DNA from: Capsaspora owczarzaki ATCC 30864
Taxonomy: Eukaryota > Opisthokonta > Filasterea
Direction of reading: 5' to 3'
Assembly: GCF_000151315.2 (NCBI RefSeq)
Contig: NW_011887298.1
Span: 578,577-642,576 of the forward strand
Length of the DNA: 64,000 nt
Shown: piece by piece, positions 1-13,242 of the stretch
Position numbering within the stretch: position 1 is the first letter of the stretch
Layout: every line of letters starts with the position of its first letter
The notes under the pieces: model-generated
The model's database searches: none
What the model saw: only the letters and a program-made list of their open reading frames with translations
Told to the model about the DNA's origin: nothing
Translations under genes and position numbers: made by a program

Positions 1-971
1 AGAAAAACGACGCGTTTGGAATACGTTTCGCTGCAGTGCGTCGACCACACGCCGGCTGGGCACGAGCCAAGCGCAGGAGCACAGGCAATTGAATGACGAA
101 GGCGCCAGGGTGGGTGCGGTGGCGGCAGACGGCGAGCACAGGCTGCACCGACACGGCCAAAAAGCACCCCCCAAGAAAGTCCTCCTCGTCTTTTTTTTTT
201 TTTTGTTTTTTGTTAAATGCAGAGTTCATAGCAAAAATCCATTGTCAAAAATGCGAAACAAAAAGGCACAGTTTTCCATGTGCGCCAATATGATGAAATA
301 CTCAAAAAAAAAAAAAAAAAAAAAGCAAACGAAATATCAAAAATTGCAGGAGCAGCAGCAGCAGCAGCAGAGAGAGCAAAACGCTGGCTGAAGCAATATC
401 AAGATCAACTCAGCGTTGGATGAGTTTGTAATTCACTGCTGCTGCTGCTGCTGCTGCACGCTGTGTTGAAACCAATCCAAAAGGAAAAAGGAAAAAAAGA
501 AAGAAAAGAAAAGAAAAAAATACAACTTGTTTCAGATTTGAAAAAAAAAAAAAATTACCGAAAAAAAAAGAAAAAAAAGTGAAACGAAGACTGGAAAAAA
601 AGAAAACAACAACAACATGAATCTCAGAAATCTGCACTCAAACAAAGAAAATGACAGAAAAAAAAAACAAAATCAGATATTGAAATTAATAAGAGAACGA
701 GAGAAAGAAAGAAAGAAGAGACCGACACTCACTCTCTCGCTCTTGTTTGCAGATCTGCTTCAACACCTCACCCCCTTTGCCCCCTTTGCCCCCCTTGTTA
801 GATCAACCTCCAATCTCGAATGCATGCAACAATCCAATTTCAAAACTCAACCAGCACTCAGTCCTCAAAAACCCTCAACCTCGAGCAGCTTTCGTCGACT
901 CCGCTGTCTCTCTCTCTCTCTCACAATCTCTCTCTCTCGCTCTTCCGACACGAATACACACACACAACAAA
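1..971. other. Upstream region and 5' UTR of the PIKfyve gene; low complexity
   Basis: I see no protein gene here. The stretch holds poly-T (about 190-204), poly-A (about 304-324), A-rich blocks at 480-720, and CT-rich DNA just before the PIKfyve start. A good 3' splice site (ctcttgtttgcag, ending near 752) lies upstream of the chosen ATG, so the 5' UTR is probably itself spliced. No upstream coding exon is recognisable. The promoter cannot be placed by eye. Confidence 0.5.
351..457. repeat. Inverted pair of triplet repeats, (AGC)n then (CTG)n
   Basis: About 20 nt of AGC repeat (351-370) is followed 65 nt later by 22 nt of CTG repeat (436-457). The two are complementary, so a transcript or single strand could fold into a roughly 20-bp stem. 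Both lie in the non-coding leader of the PIKfyve gene. Confidence 0.8.
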
Positions 972-3900
972 ATGTCCCACCACGCTGTCACAAACCCAGC
1001 AGCGCTACGGCAGCAGCAGCAGCAGCAACAGCGGGCCAAGCAGCAGCAGCAGCAACGAGACCAACTGACCTCGTTCGCTGCACTGTCCCCGTCGCACCAA
1101 TCCGTGCCGCCGAACGGATCGCTCTCGTCATCGGTGAGCATCCTTGACGCATCATCGTCATCCTCCGCCTTGTCGTCATCTTCGGTCTCGCTGGGGTACA
1201 CACGAAGCGGCGCTGCTGCTGGGTCGTCGTCCAATCTGCTGTCCTCGTCCCTCCAGGGCGTCACGGCGCCTGCTTCTGCTGCTTCTTCGACGTTGGCATC
1301 GTCGACGAGTTCTGGCTCGGTCGTCACATCCAGTAACAACGCATCCGAGCCGGATGGCGCGTCGTCGTCGTCGTCGGCGTCCTCTCATCCTTCAACGACA
1401 ACAACTAGTACTACTTCAGAGCCAGGTCTAACACCCCAAGGCGCCACGAGCATGGCTTCTGGTGGCACAAGTACTGGTCTGTCTCGAAGTGCAAGTACGG
1501 CGTCGACTGCATCCGCGTTGCGCAGACGCCCGAGCCAGAGCGGACTTGTCAAGCCCGCGACCGCGCTCCAGGTCGACCAGTTGCTCGCCAACCGTCGCCT
1601 CTCGGTCGCCTTGTCCATGGAAGCTGGCAATGCGGCGGGCCTGATTGACGAGGAGAGCGACGGAGGCGCGGATATCGACACCCCCGACGAGCCCGCTGAC
1701 AACGAGGACGATGATTACCAATCTACCATTCCCTCCCTGTCACAACAAGGCGGGGCGGCGGCCGGCGGGGCGTTCGATACATCCAAGCCCATGGTCTCGT
1801 CTGGTACCAGCACCGCCCAAGACCAGTCACAGTCCGGCGGCGGCAGATCGCGCTCTACCGCTGGGAGCGTGTCCGCGTCCGCGTCCTTTTCGTCGAGTCG
1901 CGCCGGCTCAACTCAATCGCTGCAAGGGAGCCACCACAGCATCGACCGAGCCGAGTCGTTCGGCGGCAGCTCCAACATGCCAGAGAACACGACCGAGCCA
2001 CCAACGCGCACCCTTGCTGTGGTGCTCAAGCAAATCCGACATTTTGGCGACAGCGAGTATCGGAAAAAGTACTGGATGCCCGACGTCAACTGCAAGCAAT
2101 GCTACGACTGCAGCGGCCAGTTCACCGCCTTCCGACGTCGCCATCATTGCCGCATCTGTGGCCAAATCTTTTGTTGGAAGTGCTGCTCGAAAACCATCTC
2201 GGGCGCTCGGTTTGGCGCGCGGGGCGATCTGCGGACGTGCAACTATTGCTACGGTGTCGTAGAAAGCTACACGCAGCATGTCAACGTTGGAGCTGGTCTG
2301 TTGGCAGCAGGCGACGAGCCTTCCTCTTCCAGCTCAACGCTGCCGACCCACGCCGACCCGCCGCACAGACACTTGAGCACGCCCGAACCTTCACTCATCC
2401 CTTCGACGAGTGGTGCTTCGCCGATGCCTTCTGGCGCACCTCGTGGGCTCTATCCCTCCGCCAGCAACTCTAGCCTGGCCAATGCGGGCAGCGCTGGCTC
2501 CGGACCGCACATTGCGCCCTCTCTCGATTCGTCGTCGCCAAACCCCCTGGCACAGTCCTCCGCTTCCGCACTGGGGTCAAAGTCGCGCCCGCCCACCCGT
2601 CTATTCTCACAGCCCAAGACCACGTCCGCTCGCGTGCCCGAGCACGGCAAGTACAACATCGTAATGACCATCCTCTTGTCGATTGCGGCAAAGGAATCGT
2701 CGCTTGACATCCGGGACCATCGGCATCGGCTGCGCAACTATCCCGACACGTTTGTCGCGAGTGAACTTGTTGATTGGCTGGTGTCGAACGGCCATGCAAC
2801 CAATCGAAGTGAGGCCACCCATCTGTGCCAGGCCATGATTGACGCACAAGGTATTGAGAATGCCGTCATTTCGGAAGACCCAGTCTTTCGCGACGAGTAC
2901 CAGCTCTTTCGAATTGCCCCTCGCATCCACCAGGAAGTGCGCGGCGAAGCGGTTGACAAGCAGCGCAGCAGCAACACTGCCACGTACCTCGCCCAAAATC
3001 GCCACACTGCGACGCCCCTCTCAGACTCTGACGACGGCTCGAGTAATCCCAGCGGCGACGATAGCAGCGATGAGGAGACCGACATTGGCAAGTCGGATGC
3101 CCGTGCGTCCTTGTCCATCATGAAGGCGCCCTCGTTCAGCAAAAAGCGCCGCCCCAGCACGTCCACTGGCGATAGCACTGCCGCTGGATCAAACCTGATG
3201 CGCCGAGCGTCCTCCAACGAGCAGCTGGGCAAGCGCTCGGGCTCGGGCTCGGGCGACTATGAGGGCTCACCCGCACTCGTTACCTTCTTCTCGGCCACAT
3301 CTGCTGCAGGGTCAACGCGGACGCGCAGCAACTCGTCTCGTCGAAAAGTCACCTCTCCCGACCAAGGCTATGCGAGTGACGAGGATGCGGGTCCGTCTTG
3401 GTTCCAGCAAATCTCGCGGGGTCTGCACGACGCACCAAACACGCCTTCCAAACCCTCAGAGTCCCCTGTCGAAGCACAGCCTGAACGAGCTGAATCCGCC
3501 ACGCCTTTGCTCGATCGCTTGTCTCGCGGAGACTATTCTGGAACCCACACTCCTCCGTTGTCTCCAGACAAAACTTCGGGCACCACTACGGGCGATGTGT
3601 CGCCCAACACAACGTCGCGATCCTTCTCGCAATCTGCTGTTCCGGTTACACTGGCACCAGTGCCGCTTGCAACGGCGGCGGCGTCATCTTTGTCGACTGG
3701 GCCCACCCAGTTTGCCTCCCCGCAAACTCGCAGCAACAAAATTGCAGAGCTTCGCCCCGTCATTCGTGATACCTTCCAGTTCAACTCGAACGAGGCATAC
3801 GAAGAATTTATCCGAGACTCATTTGCAGCAGCGGCCTCCGCCTTGGCCAATGCCTCCGCTTCGTCTCGACAGGGCGCTCGCTCGGCCCCGGTGCGGATTG

Positions 3901-6900
3901 TGGTCGAGCGCGGCGCTCAAAAGAAGCTGCGCACGGAAGGCCAGCAGCACCTGACAAAGCTGCTGCGCCAACTGCTGGATTCGGCCGGCGTTGACATGTC
4001 ATGGAGTGATGTTATCATGCCGCTGGTGCACTGCGCTTGTGAAACCATCAAGCCGGATGTTCGCCACGGAGATCGCATGGACGTGACGTACTATGTCAAA
4101 ATCAAAAAGGTCTCTGGCGGCTCTCAGCACATGAGCTCGTACATTCCAGGTTGGGTGTGCACCAAGACCGTTGCCCACAAGCGCATGCGCACGTCGATCG
4201 CCAATCCGCGTATTTTGATGCTCGGCTTTGCGCTAGAGTATCAGCGCGTAGCAAACCAATTTGTCTCGTTCGATCCGCTGCTCCTTCAAGAGCGCGACTA
4301 CCTCAAAATCCTCGTCGCCAAAATTATCGCTCTCAAGCCAGACCTGGTCCTGGTCGAGAAGAGCATCTCGCGCATCGCCCAGGAAATGCTGCTGGATGCT
4401 GAAATTGCCTTTGCACTCAACATCAAGCCGCATGTCATGTCGCTGATTGCCCGGTGCACGAATGCCGAGGTCCTCAGCTCGGTGGACAAACTCAACTTTG
4501 ACCCAAAGCTCGGCACCTGCGCGCGCTTCTACCTAACAAAGTTTGAAGACCACGGCGATCTTGATGCTTCGCCAAAGACGCTCATGTTTTTCGAGGGAAC
4601 GTCCACGCGTTTGGGCTGCACGCTGATTTTGCGCGGCGCCTCCATTGCTATTCTGAGCAAAATCAAGCGCATCCTCAACCTGATGCTGTTCCTCACGTGC
4701 AACTTGAACCTTGAAACCGAGTTTCTTCTCGATGAATGCGCCACCGTCTCTCTCCACACCAAAAAGCAAAACTCGTTCGCGTCGGCATCGCTCTCCTTGC
4801 CTTCTTCGATCGCGACCGCCAGCAGTGCTGGCACCTCGATGGACGACGCCATTTCTGTACTGAGTGCAGGATCGACCAACGAACTGCTCTCTTTGTCCGC
4901 CCCATTGAATGTGTACAACATTGGCTCGCCAGCTTTGCAGTCCAGTGGCAACCGCACACCTGAGGTTGACCAGTCCCAGACCCAGTCCTTCAACGAGCTT
5001 CCTGCGGTCGTCGGGGAAAGTGACGAAGTCAAGCCGCTGGCCGCCTCTTCGTTGCTGGCACCATTCGCACAGCAACGGGCTCGACAAAGCAGCATCTCGC
5101 AACTCGCGGGCTCCATTACTCTTCCACGGGAGCTGTTGGACATGTTTGCCCAAACCATCTTGAGCGGGTCGGCAGGCGTCCACCCGCCGCTTCCGTTCAT
5201 TTTCACTCCAGCCGGCTTGGCCAGCGAGCTTCGTCATTTCATTCACGTCAATCCGTTTTGGTCGCGGTTCTTTGAGACGTTTGCCAACACGCCTGCCGCG
5301 TCCGCCATCATCTTCCCGCCGCTGCCCGCACCTCCGTCGCTTCAGGCGCTGCGCACCGCACTGCAGCCCAACCGCGAAATCATCAAGGCTGTCCGCAAGG
5401 GCAAACGCAAGATGCGTGTTGGAGTCATGAAAAACCTTCCGACCAACTCGCCCGCACTTTCTGACGGACAGCGACAGATTCTGCACCAGCAACAGCAGTA
5501 CGACTCGATTTTCCGGCGCCAACAGCGCTACGACTGCCTGTCGCCGTACAACCACCAGGAAATCCGTGTTCTCTACTGGAACTATTGTCTGTCGTCCAGC
5601 TCGCTGTGCCGTGCTCCCGATGTCGTTTCGATCAAGTTTTATGGCGAAAACGACCTCACTCTCGGCCAGTTTTTGCAAGACCACTGCTTCCGCCCCAGCC
5701 GACCCAACCAATCGGCTTACAAGTGTGAAAGCCCCGAGTGCACATCTCCCATGGTCAACCACATTCGGTCGTATGCTCACGACTCGAGCAAGCTGACCGT
5801 CTCGATGCTCGCCTTCAACCTGATTGCGTCAGACCTGCAGTCGCAAATCCAGCAGCTCTTGAATCACTGCGGGTCACGCGAAGGCATTTTCACCTGGAGC
5901 TGGTGCAAGCAATGCCGCCGCCTGGGCGCTCCAGTTGTGCCCCTGTCGAAAGAGTCGTGGCGCCTGTCATTTGGCAAGTTTCTCGAGCTTCTCTTTTACG
6001 CGCACAAGTATCGCGTCAAACCCCATCACGACTCTGCCTTCAATGTGGGTTCGATGGGTCCCGCCGCCGCTGCAGCCGACAGTGGCAACCCAGGTGTGAC
6101 TTGCACGCACTCGCTCCACCGGGACCACGTCCGCTACTTTGGCTTTAAGCATCTGGTGGTGTACTTTGATCTCCAAACCTTGCAAATGCCGGAAGTCTCC
6201 TTGCCTCCAGGGTCCATCTCCATCCCAGCGCACTTTGAGCTTGATTGGCAGAACGAGCTCACCATTGTCGACGTCGAGTGCGACAAGATCTTTGCCGTCA
6301 TCCAAGACCGACTGCGCCATTTCAACTACGAAACGATTGAGCCAGCCCTCATGGAAGACTGTCGAGCTGAGGTGGATGCGCTTCGTACTCGCTGCGATGT
6401 TGAGCTGGTAAAGACTCACGAAACACATGAATTTCTGGTTGTTTGTGCTCTTGTCAGTAGCTTTGGGGGGGGGGGCGTTGAATTTCTGCCATGTCGTCTC
6501 ACACCTCTCCATTCCTCTTCCTTCCCCGACCCCCTCTTGGCCAATCGACCTTACTTTTGGTCACAACAGGAGGCTTTCAGACAAAGCATGACAGTCGCGC
6601 GTGACCAAGTTCGCGAGCTGACCACGCTGGGGACGCCAAGCCTTGCAGACGTTATCACGGCTACTCGCCTTGTGAATGCCGGCAAAACCAGCTTGTGTGC
6701 GTTGACTGCAAGCAAGAACGCTTCCATTCAAGAAATTCTGCACAAGTACTCGAGCGAGAAGCACAAGAAGGCACTCGGCAGCAACAACTCTGCGGGTTCA
6801 AGCGTTGTTCCTGCCACTCCGGGTCACACGGCTCCAACCCTCGGAGTGGGTAGTCTGGCCGTCGTCGCCTATCCATCGACGCTTGGGCTGGCATCGACTC

Positions 6901-9364
6901 CTTCCAACGCGTTCGGGCTGACCATGTCGGGCGCGGCGGCTGGTTCTGCTTCGCTGGTGCTGGCAACTCCAAACTCGGTACCGCCAAAGGATCAGCAGGA
7001 TTCCAACGTTGACCTGGATGCCATTCTCGAGAGTGATACCTTTGACGAGACAGACGATCGCGAGCCGCAGGATGAAGGGGCGGAGGTTGCTTCCTCAAGA
7101 CGCGCGGGTGTCAATTGGAAATCTACTGGGATTGAGCATGCGCTGTTTGAAGCAGCCTCTGTTGCGATCGACTCCAAGGATAAGCACGTCGCCGGGTCAA
7201 AGGCCCGGGACGGGCAGCTGCATCATCCCCGGCCCTTGTTGGCAGCTCCAGCGCTTGGTTTCAACAGCAAACCGCCACTGCTTCCTTCCACTTCAGCAGC
7301 TGCAATCGCGCCAGGCGAAGCGACGGCAACCGCAGTCGACGAAGCGTCGCTTGCAAAAGTTGGCAGCACAGAGGATGTTTCCGTGAACATGCTTGACGGC
7401 TTGCTCGATCCGACTCTCCTCGTTCCCGGCAGCGCCCTCCTGCCCATTATGAGCTCCACGATTAGCGGCGTCTCACCCGGGCTCGAGAGTGCTCAACCGG
7501 CTTCCCCTGCTACAGCCTTTGGCACCGGACCGCCTTCGCTGAGTGCGAGCCAAGTGTTTGCTGCCAACTCTGGAGCCCGCTTGACCCTTGCCGACCGTCG
7601 TGGATTGCTGCTCAAGTTCCTGTTGAGCCACCAAACGCTTTCCATCGACAGAATTGCCATGCCGTTTTCTTCCAGCGAGCATGCGCTGCTCTACCCAACT
7701 CAGGCCTCGCCGTACATTGTGTACGAGGACGAGCCGTCTTCGGTGATTGCCTTTACACTCTGCTCTCGCGAGTACATTCAGCGTCTCACCGAGCGCCGTC
7801 AGTTCTTGGCGCTGGGCACCACCGGCTCTGGCAAACCCGTCCGCGTGGCGCGCCCGTCCCAAGGCGTCGAGGACTTGGCTCCCAACGTGTTTGGTGCCAC
7901 CAGCAACGTAAGCTCCCCTTACCCAAGCGAGGCAGAGCCGAGCTTTGTCGCAGTACAGGCTCCAACCAGCTCGTCATCGACCGCTCCGCCCCCGGGAATG
8001 AATGCTGGCGATGTTGGCTCCGCACCCGTCGATTCTGCAACACCCGATTCCGAGCTGCCTCACATTATTCACCAGTTCTCGGACATGACTGCCAAGTTTT
8101 ATTGCAAAGTTTTCTTTGCTGCCGAATTCTCAAAGCTGCGCACACAAATTGTCAGTGGCGGCGATGCAGAGTTTGTGCAGTCAATCTCGCGCTGCAAGTC
8201 CTGGCTAGCGACTGGCGGCAAAAGCGGATCGAGCTTTTCAAAATCGCGCGATGAGCGTTACGTGATCAAGCAGATGACGCGGCTGGAAGCCCAGTCGTTC
8301 ATGTCCTTTGCCCCGCATTACTTTGATGCTTTGGAGCGTGCTCAGCAACAGAAGGTCTGTACTTTGACGTTTTGCAGTTGTCGACCGATGTCCTTTGTTT
8401 GGTCTAACTGGGTGTTGCTACTTTTTGTCGTGTGACTCGTGTTGACGCAGCGCCCGACGCTTTTGGCAAAGATTCTCGGCGTTTATCGCATTGGCTACAA
8501 GAATCACGAAACTGGTCGCACGCTGAAGCAGGATTTGCTGGTGATGGAGAACTTGTTCTATGGTCGCAAAATTACAAAGGTACAGCCCTCTCATGTTTCT
8601 ACGAATGCGGCTTGTAGCCTTTGGCTCTGCAATAGCAGCAGCGGCAACAACAGCAGCAGCGAGTTGAGATTCAGTCATGTGAGTGTATTTATTGACCTTT
8701 TCTTTTCCTGACAGGCGTTCGACTTGAAAGGCTCCGTGCGAAGCCGTTACGTCCAGGCTACAGGCAATGATTCCGAGGTGTTGATGGACGAAAACTTTTT
8801 GGAGAGTAGGTTCATTCATGTTGCAGTTCTGTGTTATTTTCATGAGTAACTCCGCCGCCGCCCCCCCCCCGGCTCACCCTCACCCTGTCTTCGCTGACAC
8901 ACACACAGTCACCTACGCCAACCCTCTGCTGCTTCGAGCCCATAGCAAGGGTGTCTTGATGCGTGCCATATCGAACGACACCCAATTCCTCTGTGACTGG
9001 AACGTGATGGACTACTCGCTGCTTGTAGGCGTCGACGAGACCAACAACCAGCTCGTGGCTGGTATTATTGGTAACGTTGCAGCTGTGTGATTCTCGTGTT
9101 TTTTTTGCTTCACTTTGCTTGGGCACTCACCGAGTTGATCTGTCGCTTGCTCTCGGGGAAATCTTTTTAGACTACATTCGCACCTTCACCTGGGACAAGA
9201 AACTTGAAATGTGGGTCAAGAGTACTGGCATTCTCGGTGGCTCCGGCAAGGCCCCTACCGTCCAATCTCCTGAGATTTACAGGAATCGTTTCCGCGATGC
9301 CATTGAAAAGTACTTCCAACTCGTTCCAGAAAAGTGGACACCCTTCTGCTTGTACCAAGACTAG
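972..9364 (+). CDS. PIKFYVE: PIKfyve/Fab1: phosphatidylinositol 3-phosphate 5-kinase
   Basis: Makes PI(3,5)P2 from PI3P on endosomes and vacuoles. Inferred exons: 972-6407, 6570-8354, 8451-8579, 8715-8805, 8909-9070, 9171-9364; 2,598 aa. Domain order matches the family: Q/S-rich N-terminus; FYVE zinc finger at about residues 365-432 (RRHHCRICG core, paired CxxC); DEP domain at about 560-650 (FVASELVDWLV); Cpn60/TCP1-like domain at about 1070-1240; long linker; C-terminal PIP kinase with ATP lysine (YVIKQ), FDLKGS, MDYSLLVG and IIDYIRTFTWDKK. The start is the first ATG after a pyrimidine-rich leader, giving MSHHAV; the frame upstream is open but has no better ATG. Intron 1 (162 nt) is in frame without stops, so a naive call would absorb it. 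It ends 106 bp from the convergent F-box gene. Confidence 0.96.
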
Positions 9365-9470
9365 CCCAAGAATAGCTCTCTGCTTGGACCGTCGTGCTGT
9401 GTAGGATGGACTTTGTTGTATCACAATTGTAAATTCGATTTATTTTCTATTGGTTTGTAGAATTGGCAAA

Positions 9471-12400
9471 CTACGTGTCGAGGATAGTACCTGTAAAATC
9501 CACATCCTCAACGGTAGGACCTGATAGCTTTGAATACATGGGTTCAGCAAACACCCCGCCAAACGGATCGGTTGCCAAAGTGTTGGAGAAGCTGCTCGCT
9601 TGTGCACGTTGCCGCCGAGTGCTCTCAAAAGCTCTCTTGCGCTCTCGTCGGACATCATACCAGGTGCGTATTGTTTTTGTCCCGAGACCCTCGGTCGTTG
9701 CGTCGTGATTTGGATCAACCACCACGAAAATAGCCACGCCATCGTGTGACGAATACACTCTTCTCGGCTGACGCGTCCGTTGGCACCAAAATCGTCGCTG
9801 CAGCGGAGCCGCACGCGAGCAATCCGAAACACCGCGAACGGACATGAACGAAGAGCAGGGCTGTCCACGGTCGTGGCACAAGGAAATCCGCTCGGGCGAG
9901 ATGGCGAGCAGCTCGGCCGCCACTCCGACCAACTGATAGAGCAATACATTCGAGTCGCAACACAACGAGACGAGAAGAGGGTGGTCGTTGAAAGGATCTT
10001 CTGGCAGCTGCAAATCCACCTGCACGATGCGCGCGCGGCACGCCAAGAATTCGCTGACAGAATTCACGCGTGGGAGCCGCTTCACGAGAATGGCAGGGTG
10101 CGAGGTGGTGTCGAGGTAAAAGTCGCGAGCTAGGCTCAAAACTGCGGGATTGGGCAACAGGTCGGACTCGGAGGAGCGTGAATCCAAGAGTTGCTGGGAA
10201 AACAAGGGCAAGGACGAATCAAAGATGGCCTTGCCGACGCGTCTGGCAGGCGGCGGTCGAGGAAGCCGACGCAACCGAGTCGGTGTTGCGAGATGCAACT
10301 CGGAGGCCGATTGCTCAAAATAGAGCACATCGCCAGAGGTTAAATCGAGCTCGCGCAGATACACTGCGCCTTCCAAGACGGATTCTGTTCGCGAAGGGTC
10401 TGAGCTGGACGTGGTGTACATGACGAGGTCTGCGTCCGCTGCAAGCCCAGCTCGCTCTCGGACAAACTGCTTCAACGTGTCAATCCGAGTGCCGTGGGTA
10501 GAGACGAGCATGCTTCCGAGGTTCCACAGCTTTTGCAGTTCACGATCAAAGTATCGGGCAAAGACCAGAGAGGACGCGTCCACGGAAAGACTCTGCTCTG
10601 CCCGATTGAACAAGCCCATCGCCGCCTCAAAGTTGTCGTCGTCATCGCCGTCGGAACGCTCCGCCACAAGGCCGGCCGAAAAGCGAGCAAAGGTCGAGCG
10701 TGCACTGGCAGCGCGAGCCAGTTCCTCGGCTGGCTGGCTGCGGCGAAAGTAGACAACAAAATCAAAGGTGTGGGCGTTTGCGGAGGACGGCGATGCTGGA
10801 GTCCACAAAGAGCGTGTCTGGAGTTGTGCAATGAGGTGGTGGCGCAAGCCTGTGACGTTTGTATGCATCACGTAGGAATGGGATTGAGTACCGCACAGCG
10901 TCGCCAGGTCCTGAATCACGCACGTTTGGATGTGGTGCGGGGAGAGCAGCATGCGAGGATGGAAGAGTAGCTCTTGGCTGCCCGAGTCTGGAAAGCAAAG
11001 CCACAACTCTTGTTCTTCGCGACTGATTGCGTGGCGATGGGCAATTACAGAGCACAAGGCCGACAATGTGTCGTCCCCGGCCAGTTCGTAGCAAGGCAGA
11101 ATAATGGCGTCAAACAGGCCAAACCCGCAATGCCTCTCAATGTCCTCATCCGTAACAACCGCGCACCGATAAGTTGGACTGGAGCGCGCGGCCCAGTTCA
11201 GGGTGGTGTCAGAAGTGAAGGGCTCTGCCATGCCTTCATCCACAAGGGTCACATCCACTTGAACAGGCCTTGGCAAAGTACTCGTTGAACCAGAGCCCGA
11301 TTGCTCAGGGACAGGTAGTGCCATCCAAAAATCGCGAGATGGGTGTCCCGGGCTGGCGAACGAGGCATAGCGCCACTCCTGAACCTTTGGAGCATCGGGC
11401 CTGGAAATCGTGATGATGAGTTTGATTGGACGAATCCATGCCACCTATGGACATGAAAGCAGAGGGGGGGGGGTTAAGTGGAGCGGCGTTGCTGCATGAG
11501 CGGACGGCAACAAAGAAGCAAGACTCAAACCCAGATGCATATCACACCAAGCTTGAACTCAAAAAAAAAAAAAAAAAAAAACCAAAAAAAAAATCCAACT
11601 CAAACTCCGACTCAAAAAGTTCAACCTGCTGCACACCCTGACTTCAAAAACCACAAAAAGTCCTCACCTCTGGAGAAAGCGTCGGCGTGACAACCACTTT
11701 CACGCTTTCGTTGTCGGCGGCTGCTTGCTGGCAAAGCTGGATGTTCCATCCGCTCGATCGCGTGTGTCGGAGCTGGGATTGCACTGTCCGGGGTGCATCG
11801 CGATTGTAGGGAGCATAAATCTCAAAGTGAGCCGTTGCACGGCAAGCTTTCTGAATGCCGTCGGCCCACATGCTTTTCACATTGTTGTTGTACAATGCAA
11901 CGTGACTCTCGAAGGTCGCGTGCAGCGAAGGAGCGCGAAAGATGGGCCACTTGTTCAGGACAACAACCCGCCAAATCGAAGGGTCTTCTGAAACTCTCTT
12001 CCATGCTCGACAAACCGCGGCAATCCGGCGGAGGTCGGCCACGGATGGCAACAAGAACTGGAAAATGTGCAGCAGAATCTCGTCTGGCAGGCACGTCACG
12101 TCTGTCGCAACGGATGATGCAGCCTCACCGCCCAATACCCTTTGAGACACACTGGCAGCATCCAGGCTGTCATGGGCAAAACGAATCAGAGGAGGCTGTG
12201 CAAAAGTCGCCCGAACCATTTCGATCGGGTAGTGGTGCAGCGTATACTGGTCGACATCCACATCCAGCGCCGGTGACAAGTGAAACGGCTGCTCCGACGC
12301 AGCAAACTTTTCGCTTTGGAGCTCGAGGAGTGCGAATGCTTTGCCATAGAATCTCAGCGCTGGGAAGGCTCGGTGCAGAATAGCTGGCAGCGGCACCACA

Positions 12401-13023
12401 CTCGAGGGATGCAAGATTGGCACCACATCTGCTCTATCCGTGTACTGGACACGGTCGTGCATGGTCGTCCGCCAGACTGACCGCTCTGCAAGCCTGTACA
12501 GCTGTGTGATCAGCGCCAGCCTGGGTTGCAGCATTGCCTCGAGAATGGCAATCTCGGCCGCGTCCGCCTCGTCCTGGGCAGCCGCCGCCAGCACGACCGA
12601 TTCATCGCTTTCACCTCGAATCCAATCCAGCTGCGCGACCGCTTGAGCGAGTTTGCCTGCGCGGGTGACGAGCGTCGTGGCAACGGTCGCAACGCGCACG
12701 CCGACATTGCCGACAACCACCGCGACGCCTGCCGCGATCGACGGAGCTGTGAATAGCGATCGCACCGCGGTACGCATCCAGTGCCTGTGGCGACGGCGGA
12801 GGCTGCGTCTTCTTCGGCGGCGGTGACTGCGCTCATCGTGATGATCTTCGAGACTTGGCGCGTCATCACGGCTCGGGGCGTCATCGACCGTCGAGCGAGC
12901 TCGGTACAGCGCGGCCTGATCTGGTGGCAATGCATTGAAGCCAATGTGCGCAAACCCAGGCGCAAGGTTGATGGGCGCCGCAGCAGCAGCAGCAGCAGCG
13001 TTCAGAGCTGGTTGCGACGCCAT
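9471..13023 (-). CDS. F-box protein with a USP7-like C-terminal ubiquitin-like array, no protease domain
   Basis: Two exons (11668-13023 and 9471-11444) give 1,109 aa. Exon 1 has an Ala-rich and Arg-rich N-terminus, a hydrophobic stretch at about 90-120, and an F-box at about 309-355 (LPDEILLHIFQF, then VCRAWKRVSEDPSIWR). F-boxes usually bind Skp1 in SCF ubiquitin ligases. Exon 2 resembles the HUBL region of USP7. LVFARYFDRELQKLW followed by RERAGLAADADLVMY and SGDVLYFEQ lines up with the USP7 segment MLFLKMYDP...DRAGFIQDTSLILYEE...DGDIIVFQK. VQVDLQLPEDPFNDHPLLV resembles the next USP7 UBL. No Cys/His protease boxes are visible. The USP7 likeness is my alignment from memory; the F-box is clear. 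A minus-strand AATAAA (9439-9444) lies 27 bp past the stop. Confidence 0.82.
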
Positions 13024-13242
13024 CTCAGAATGACAACAGCGCTAAATAAGGGAACAAGCTTGTTTGCCACGCCCAAAAGGTGAGAAAAACAAAAAAAATC
13101 ACACAAACAATAATTAGAGGACTGAGAAAGAAACAAAACAAAAACACTGAGCAACGAGAGGTTTGACTAAAAGCTGAAGAATGAATGTAAAGTTCTGAGC
13201 CTCAAAAGTATTCCTGTATTCGGTTCTGTATTCGCAAAAAAG

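Noticed and set aside
747-971. In-frame N-terminal extension of PIKfyve
   Set aside because: The frame is open but lacks an ATG, and a 3' splice site followed by a CT-rich leader precedes the first good ATG at 972.
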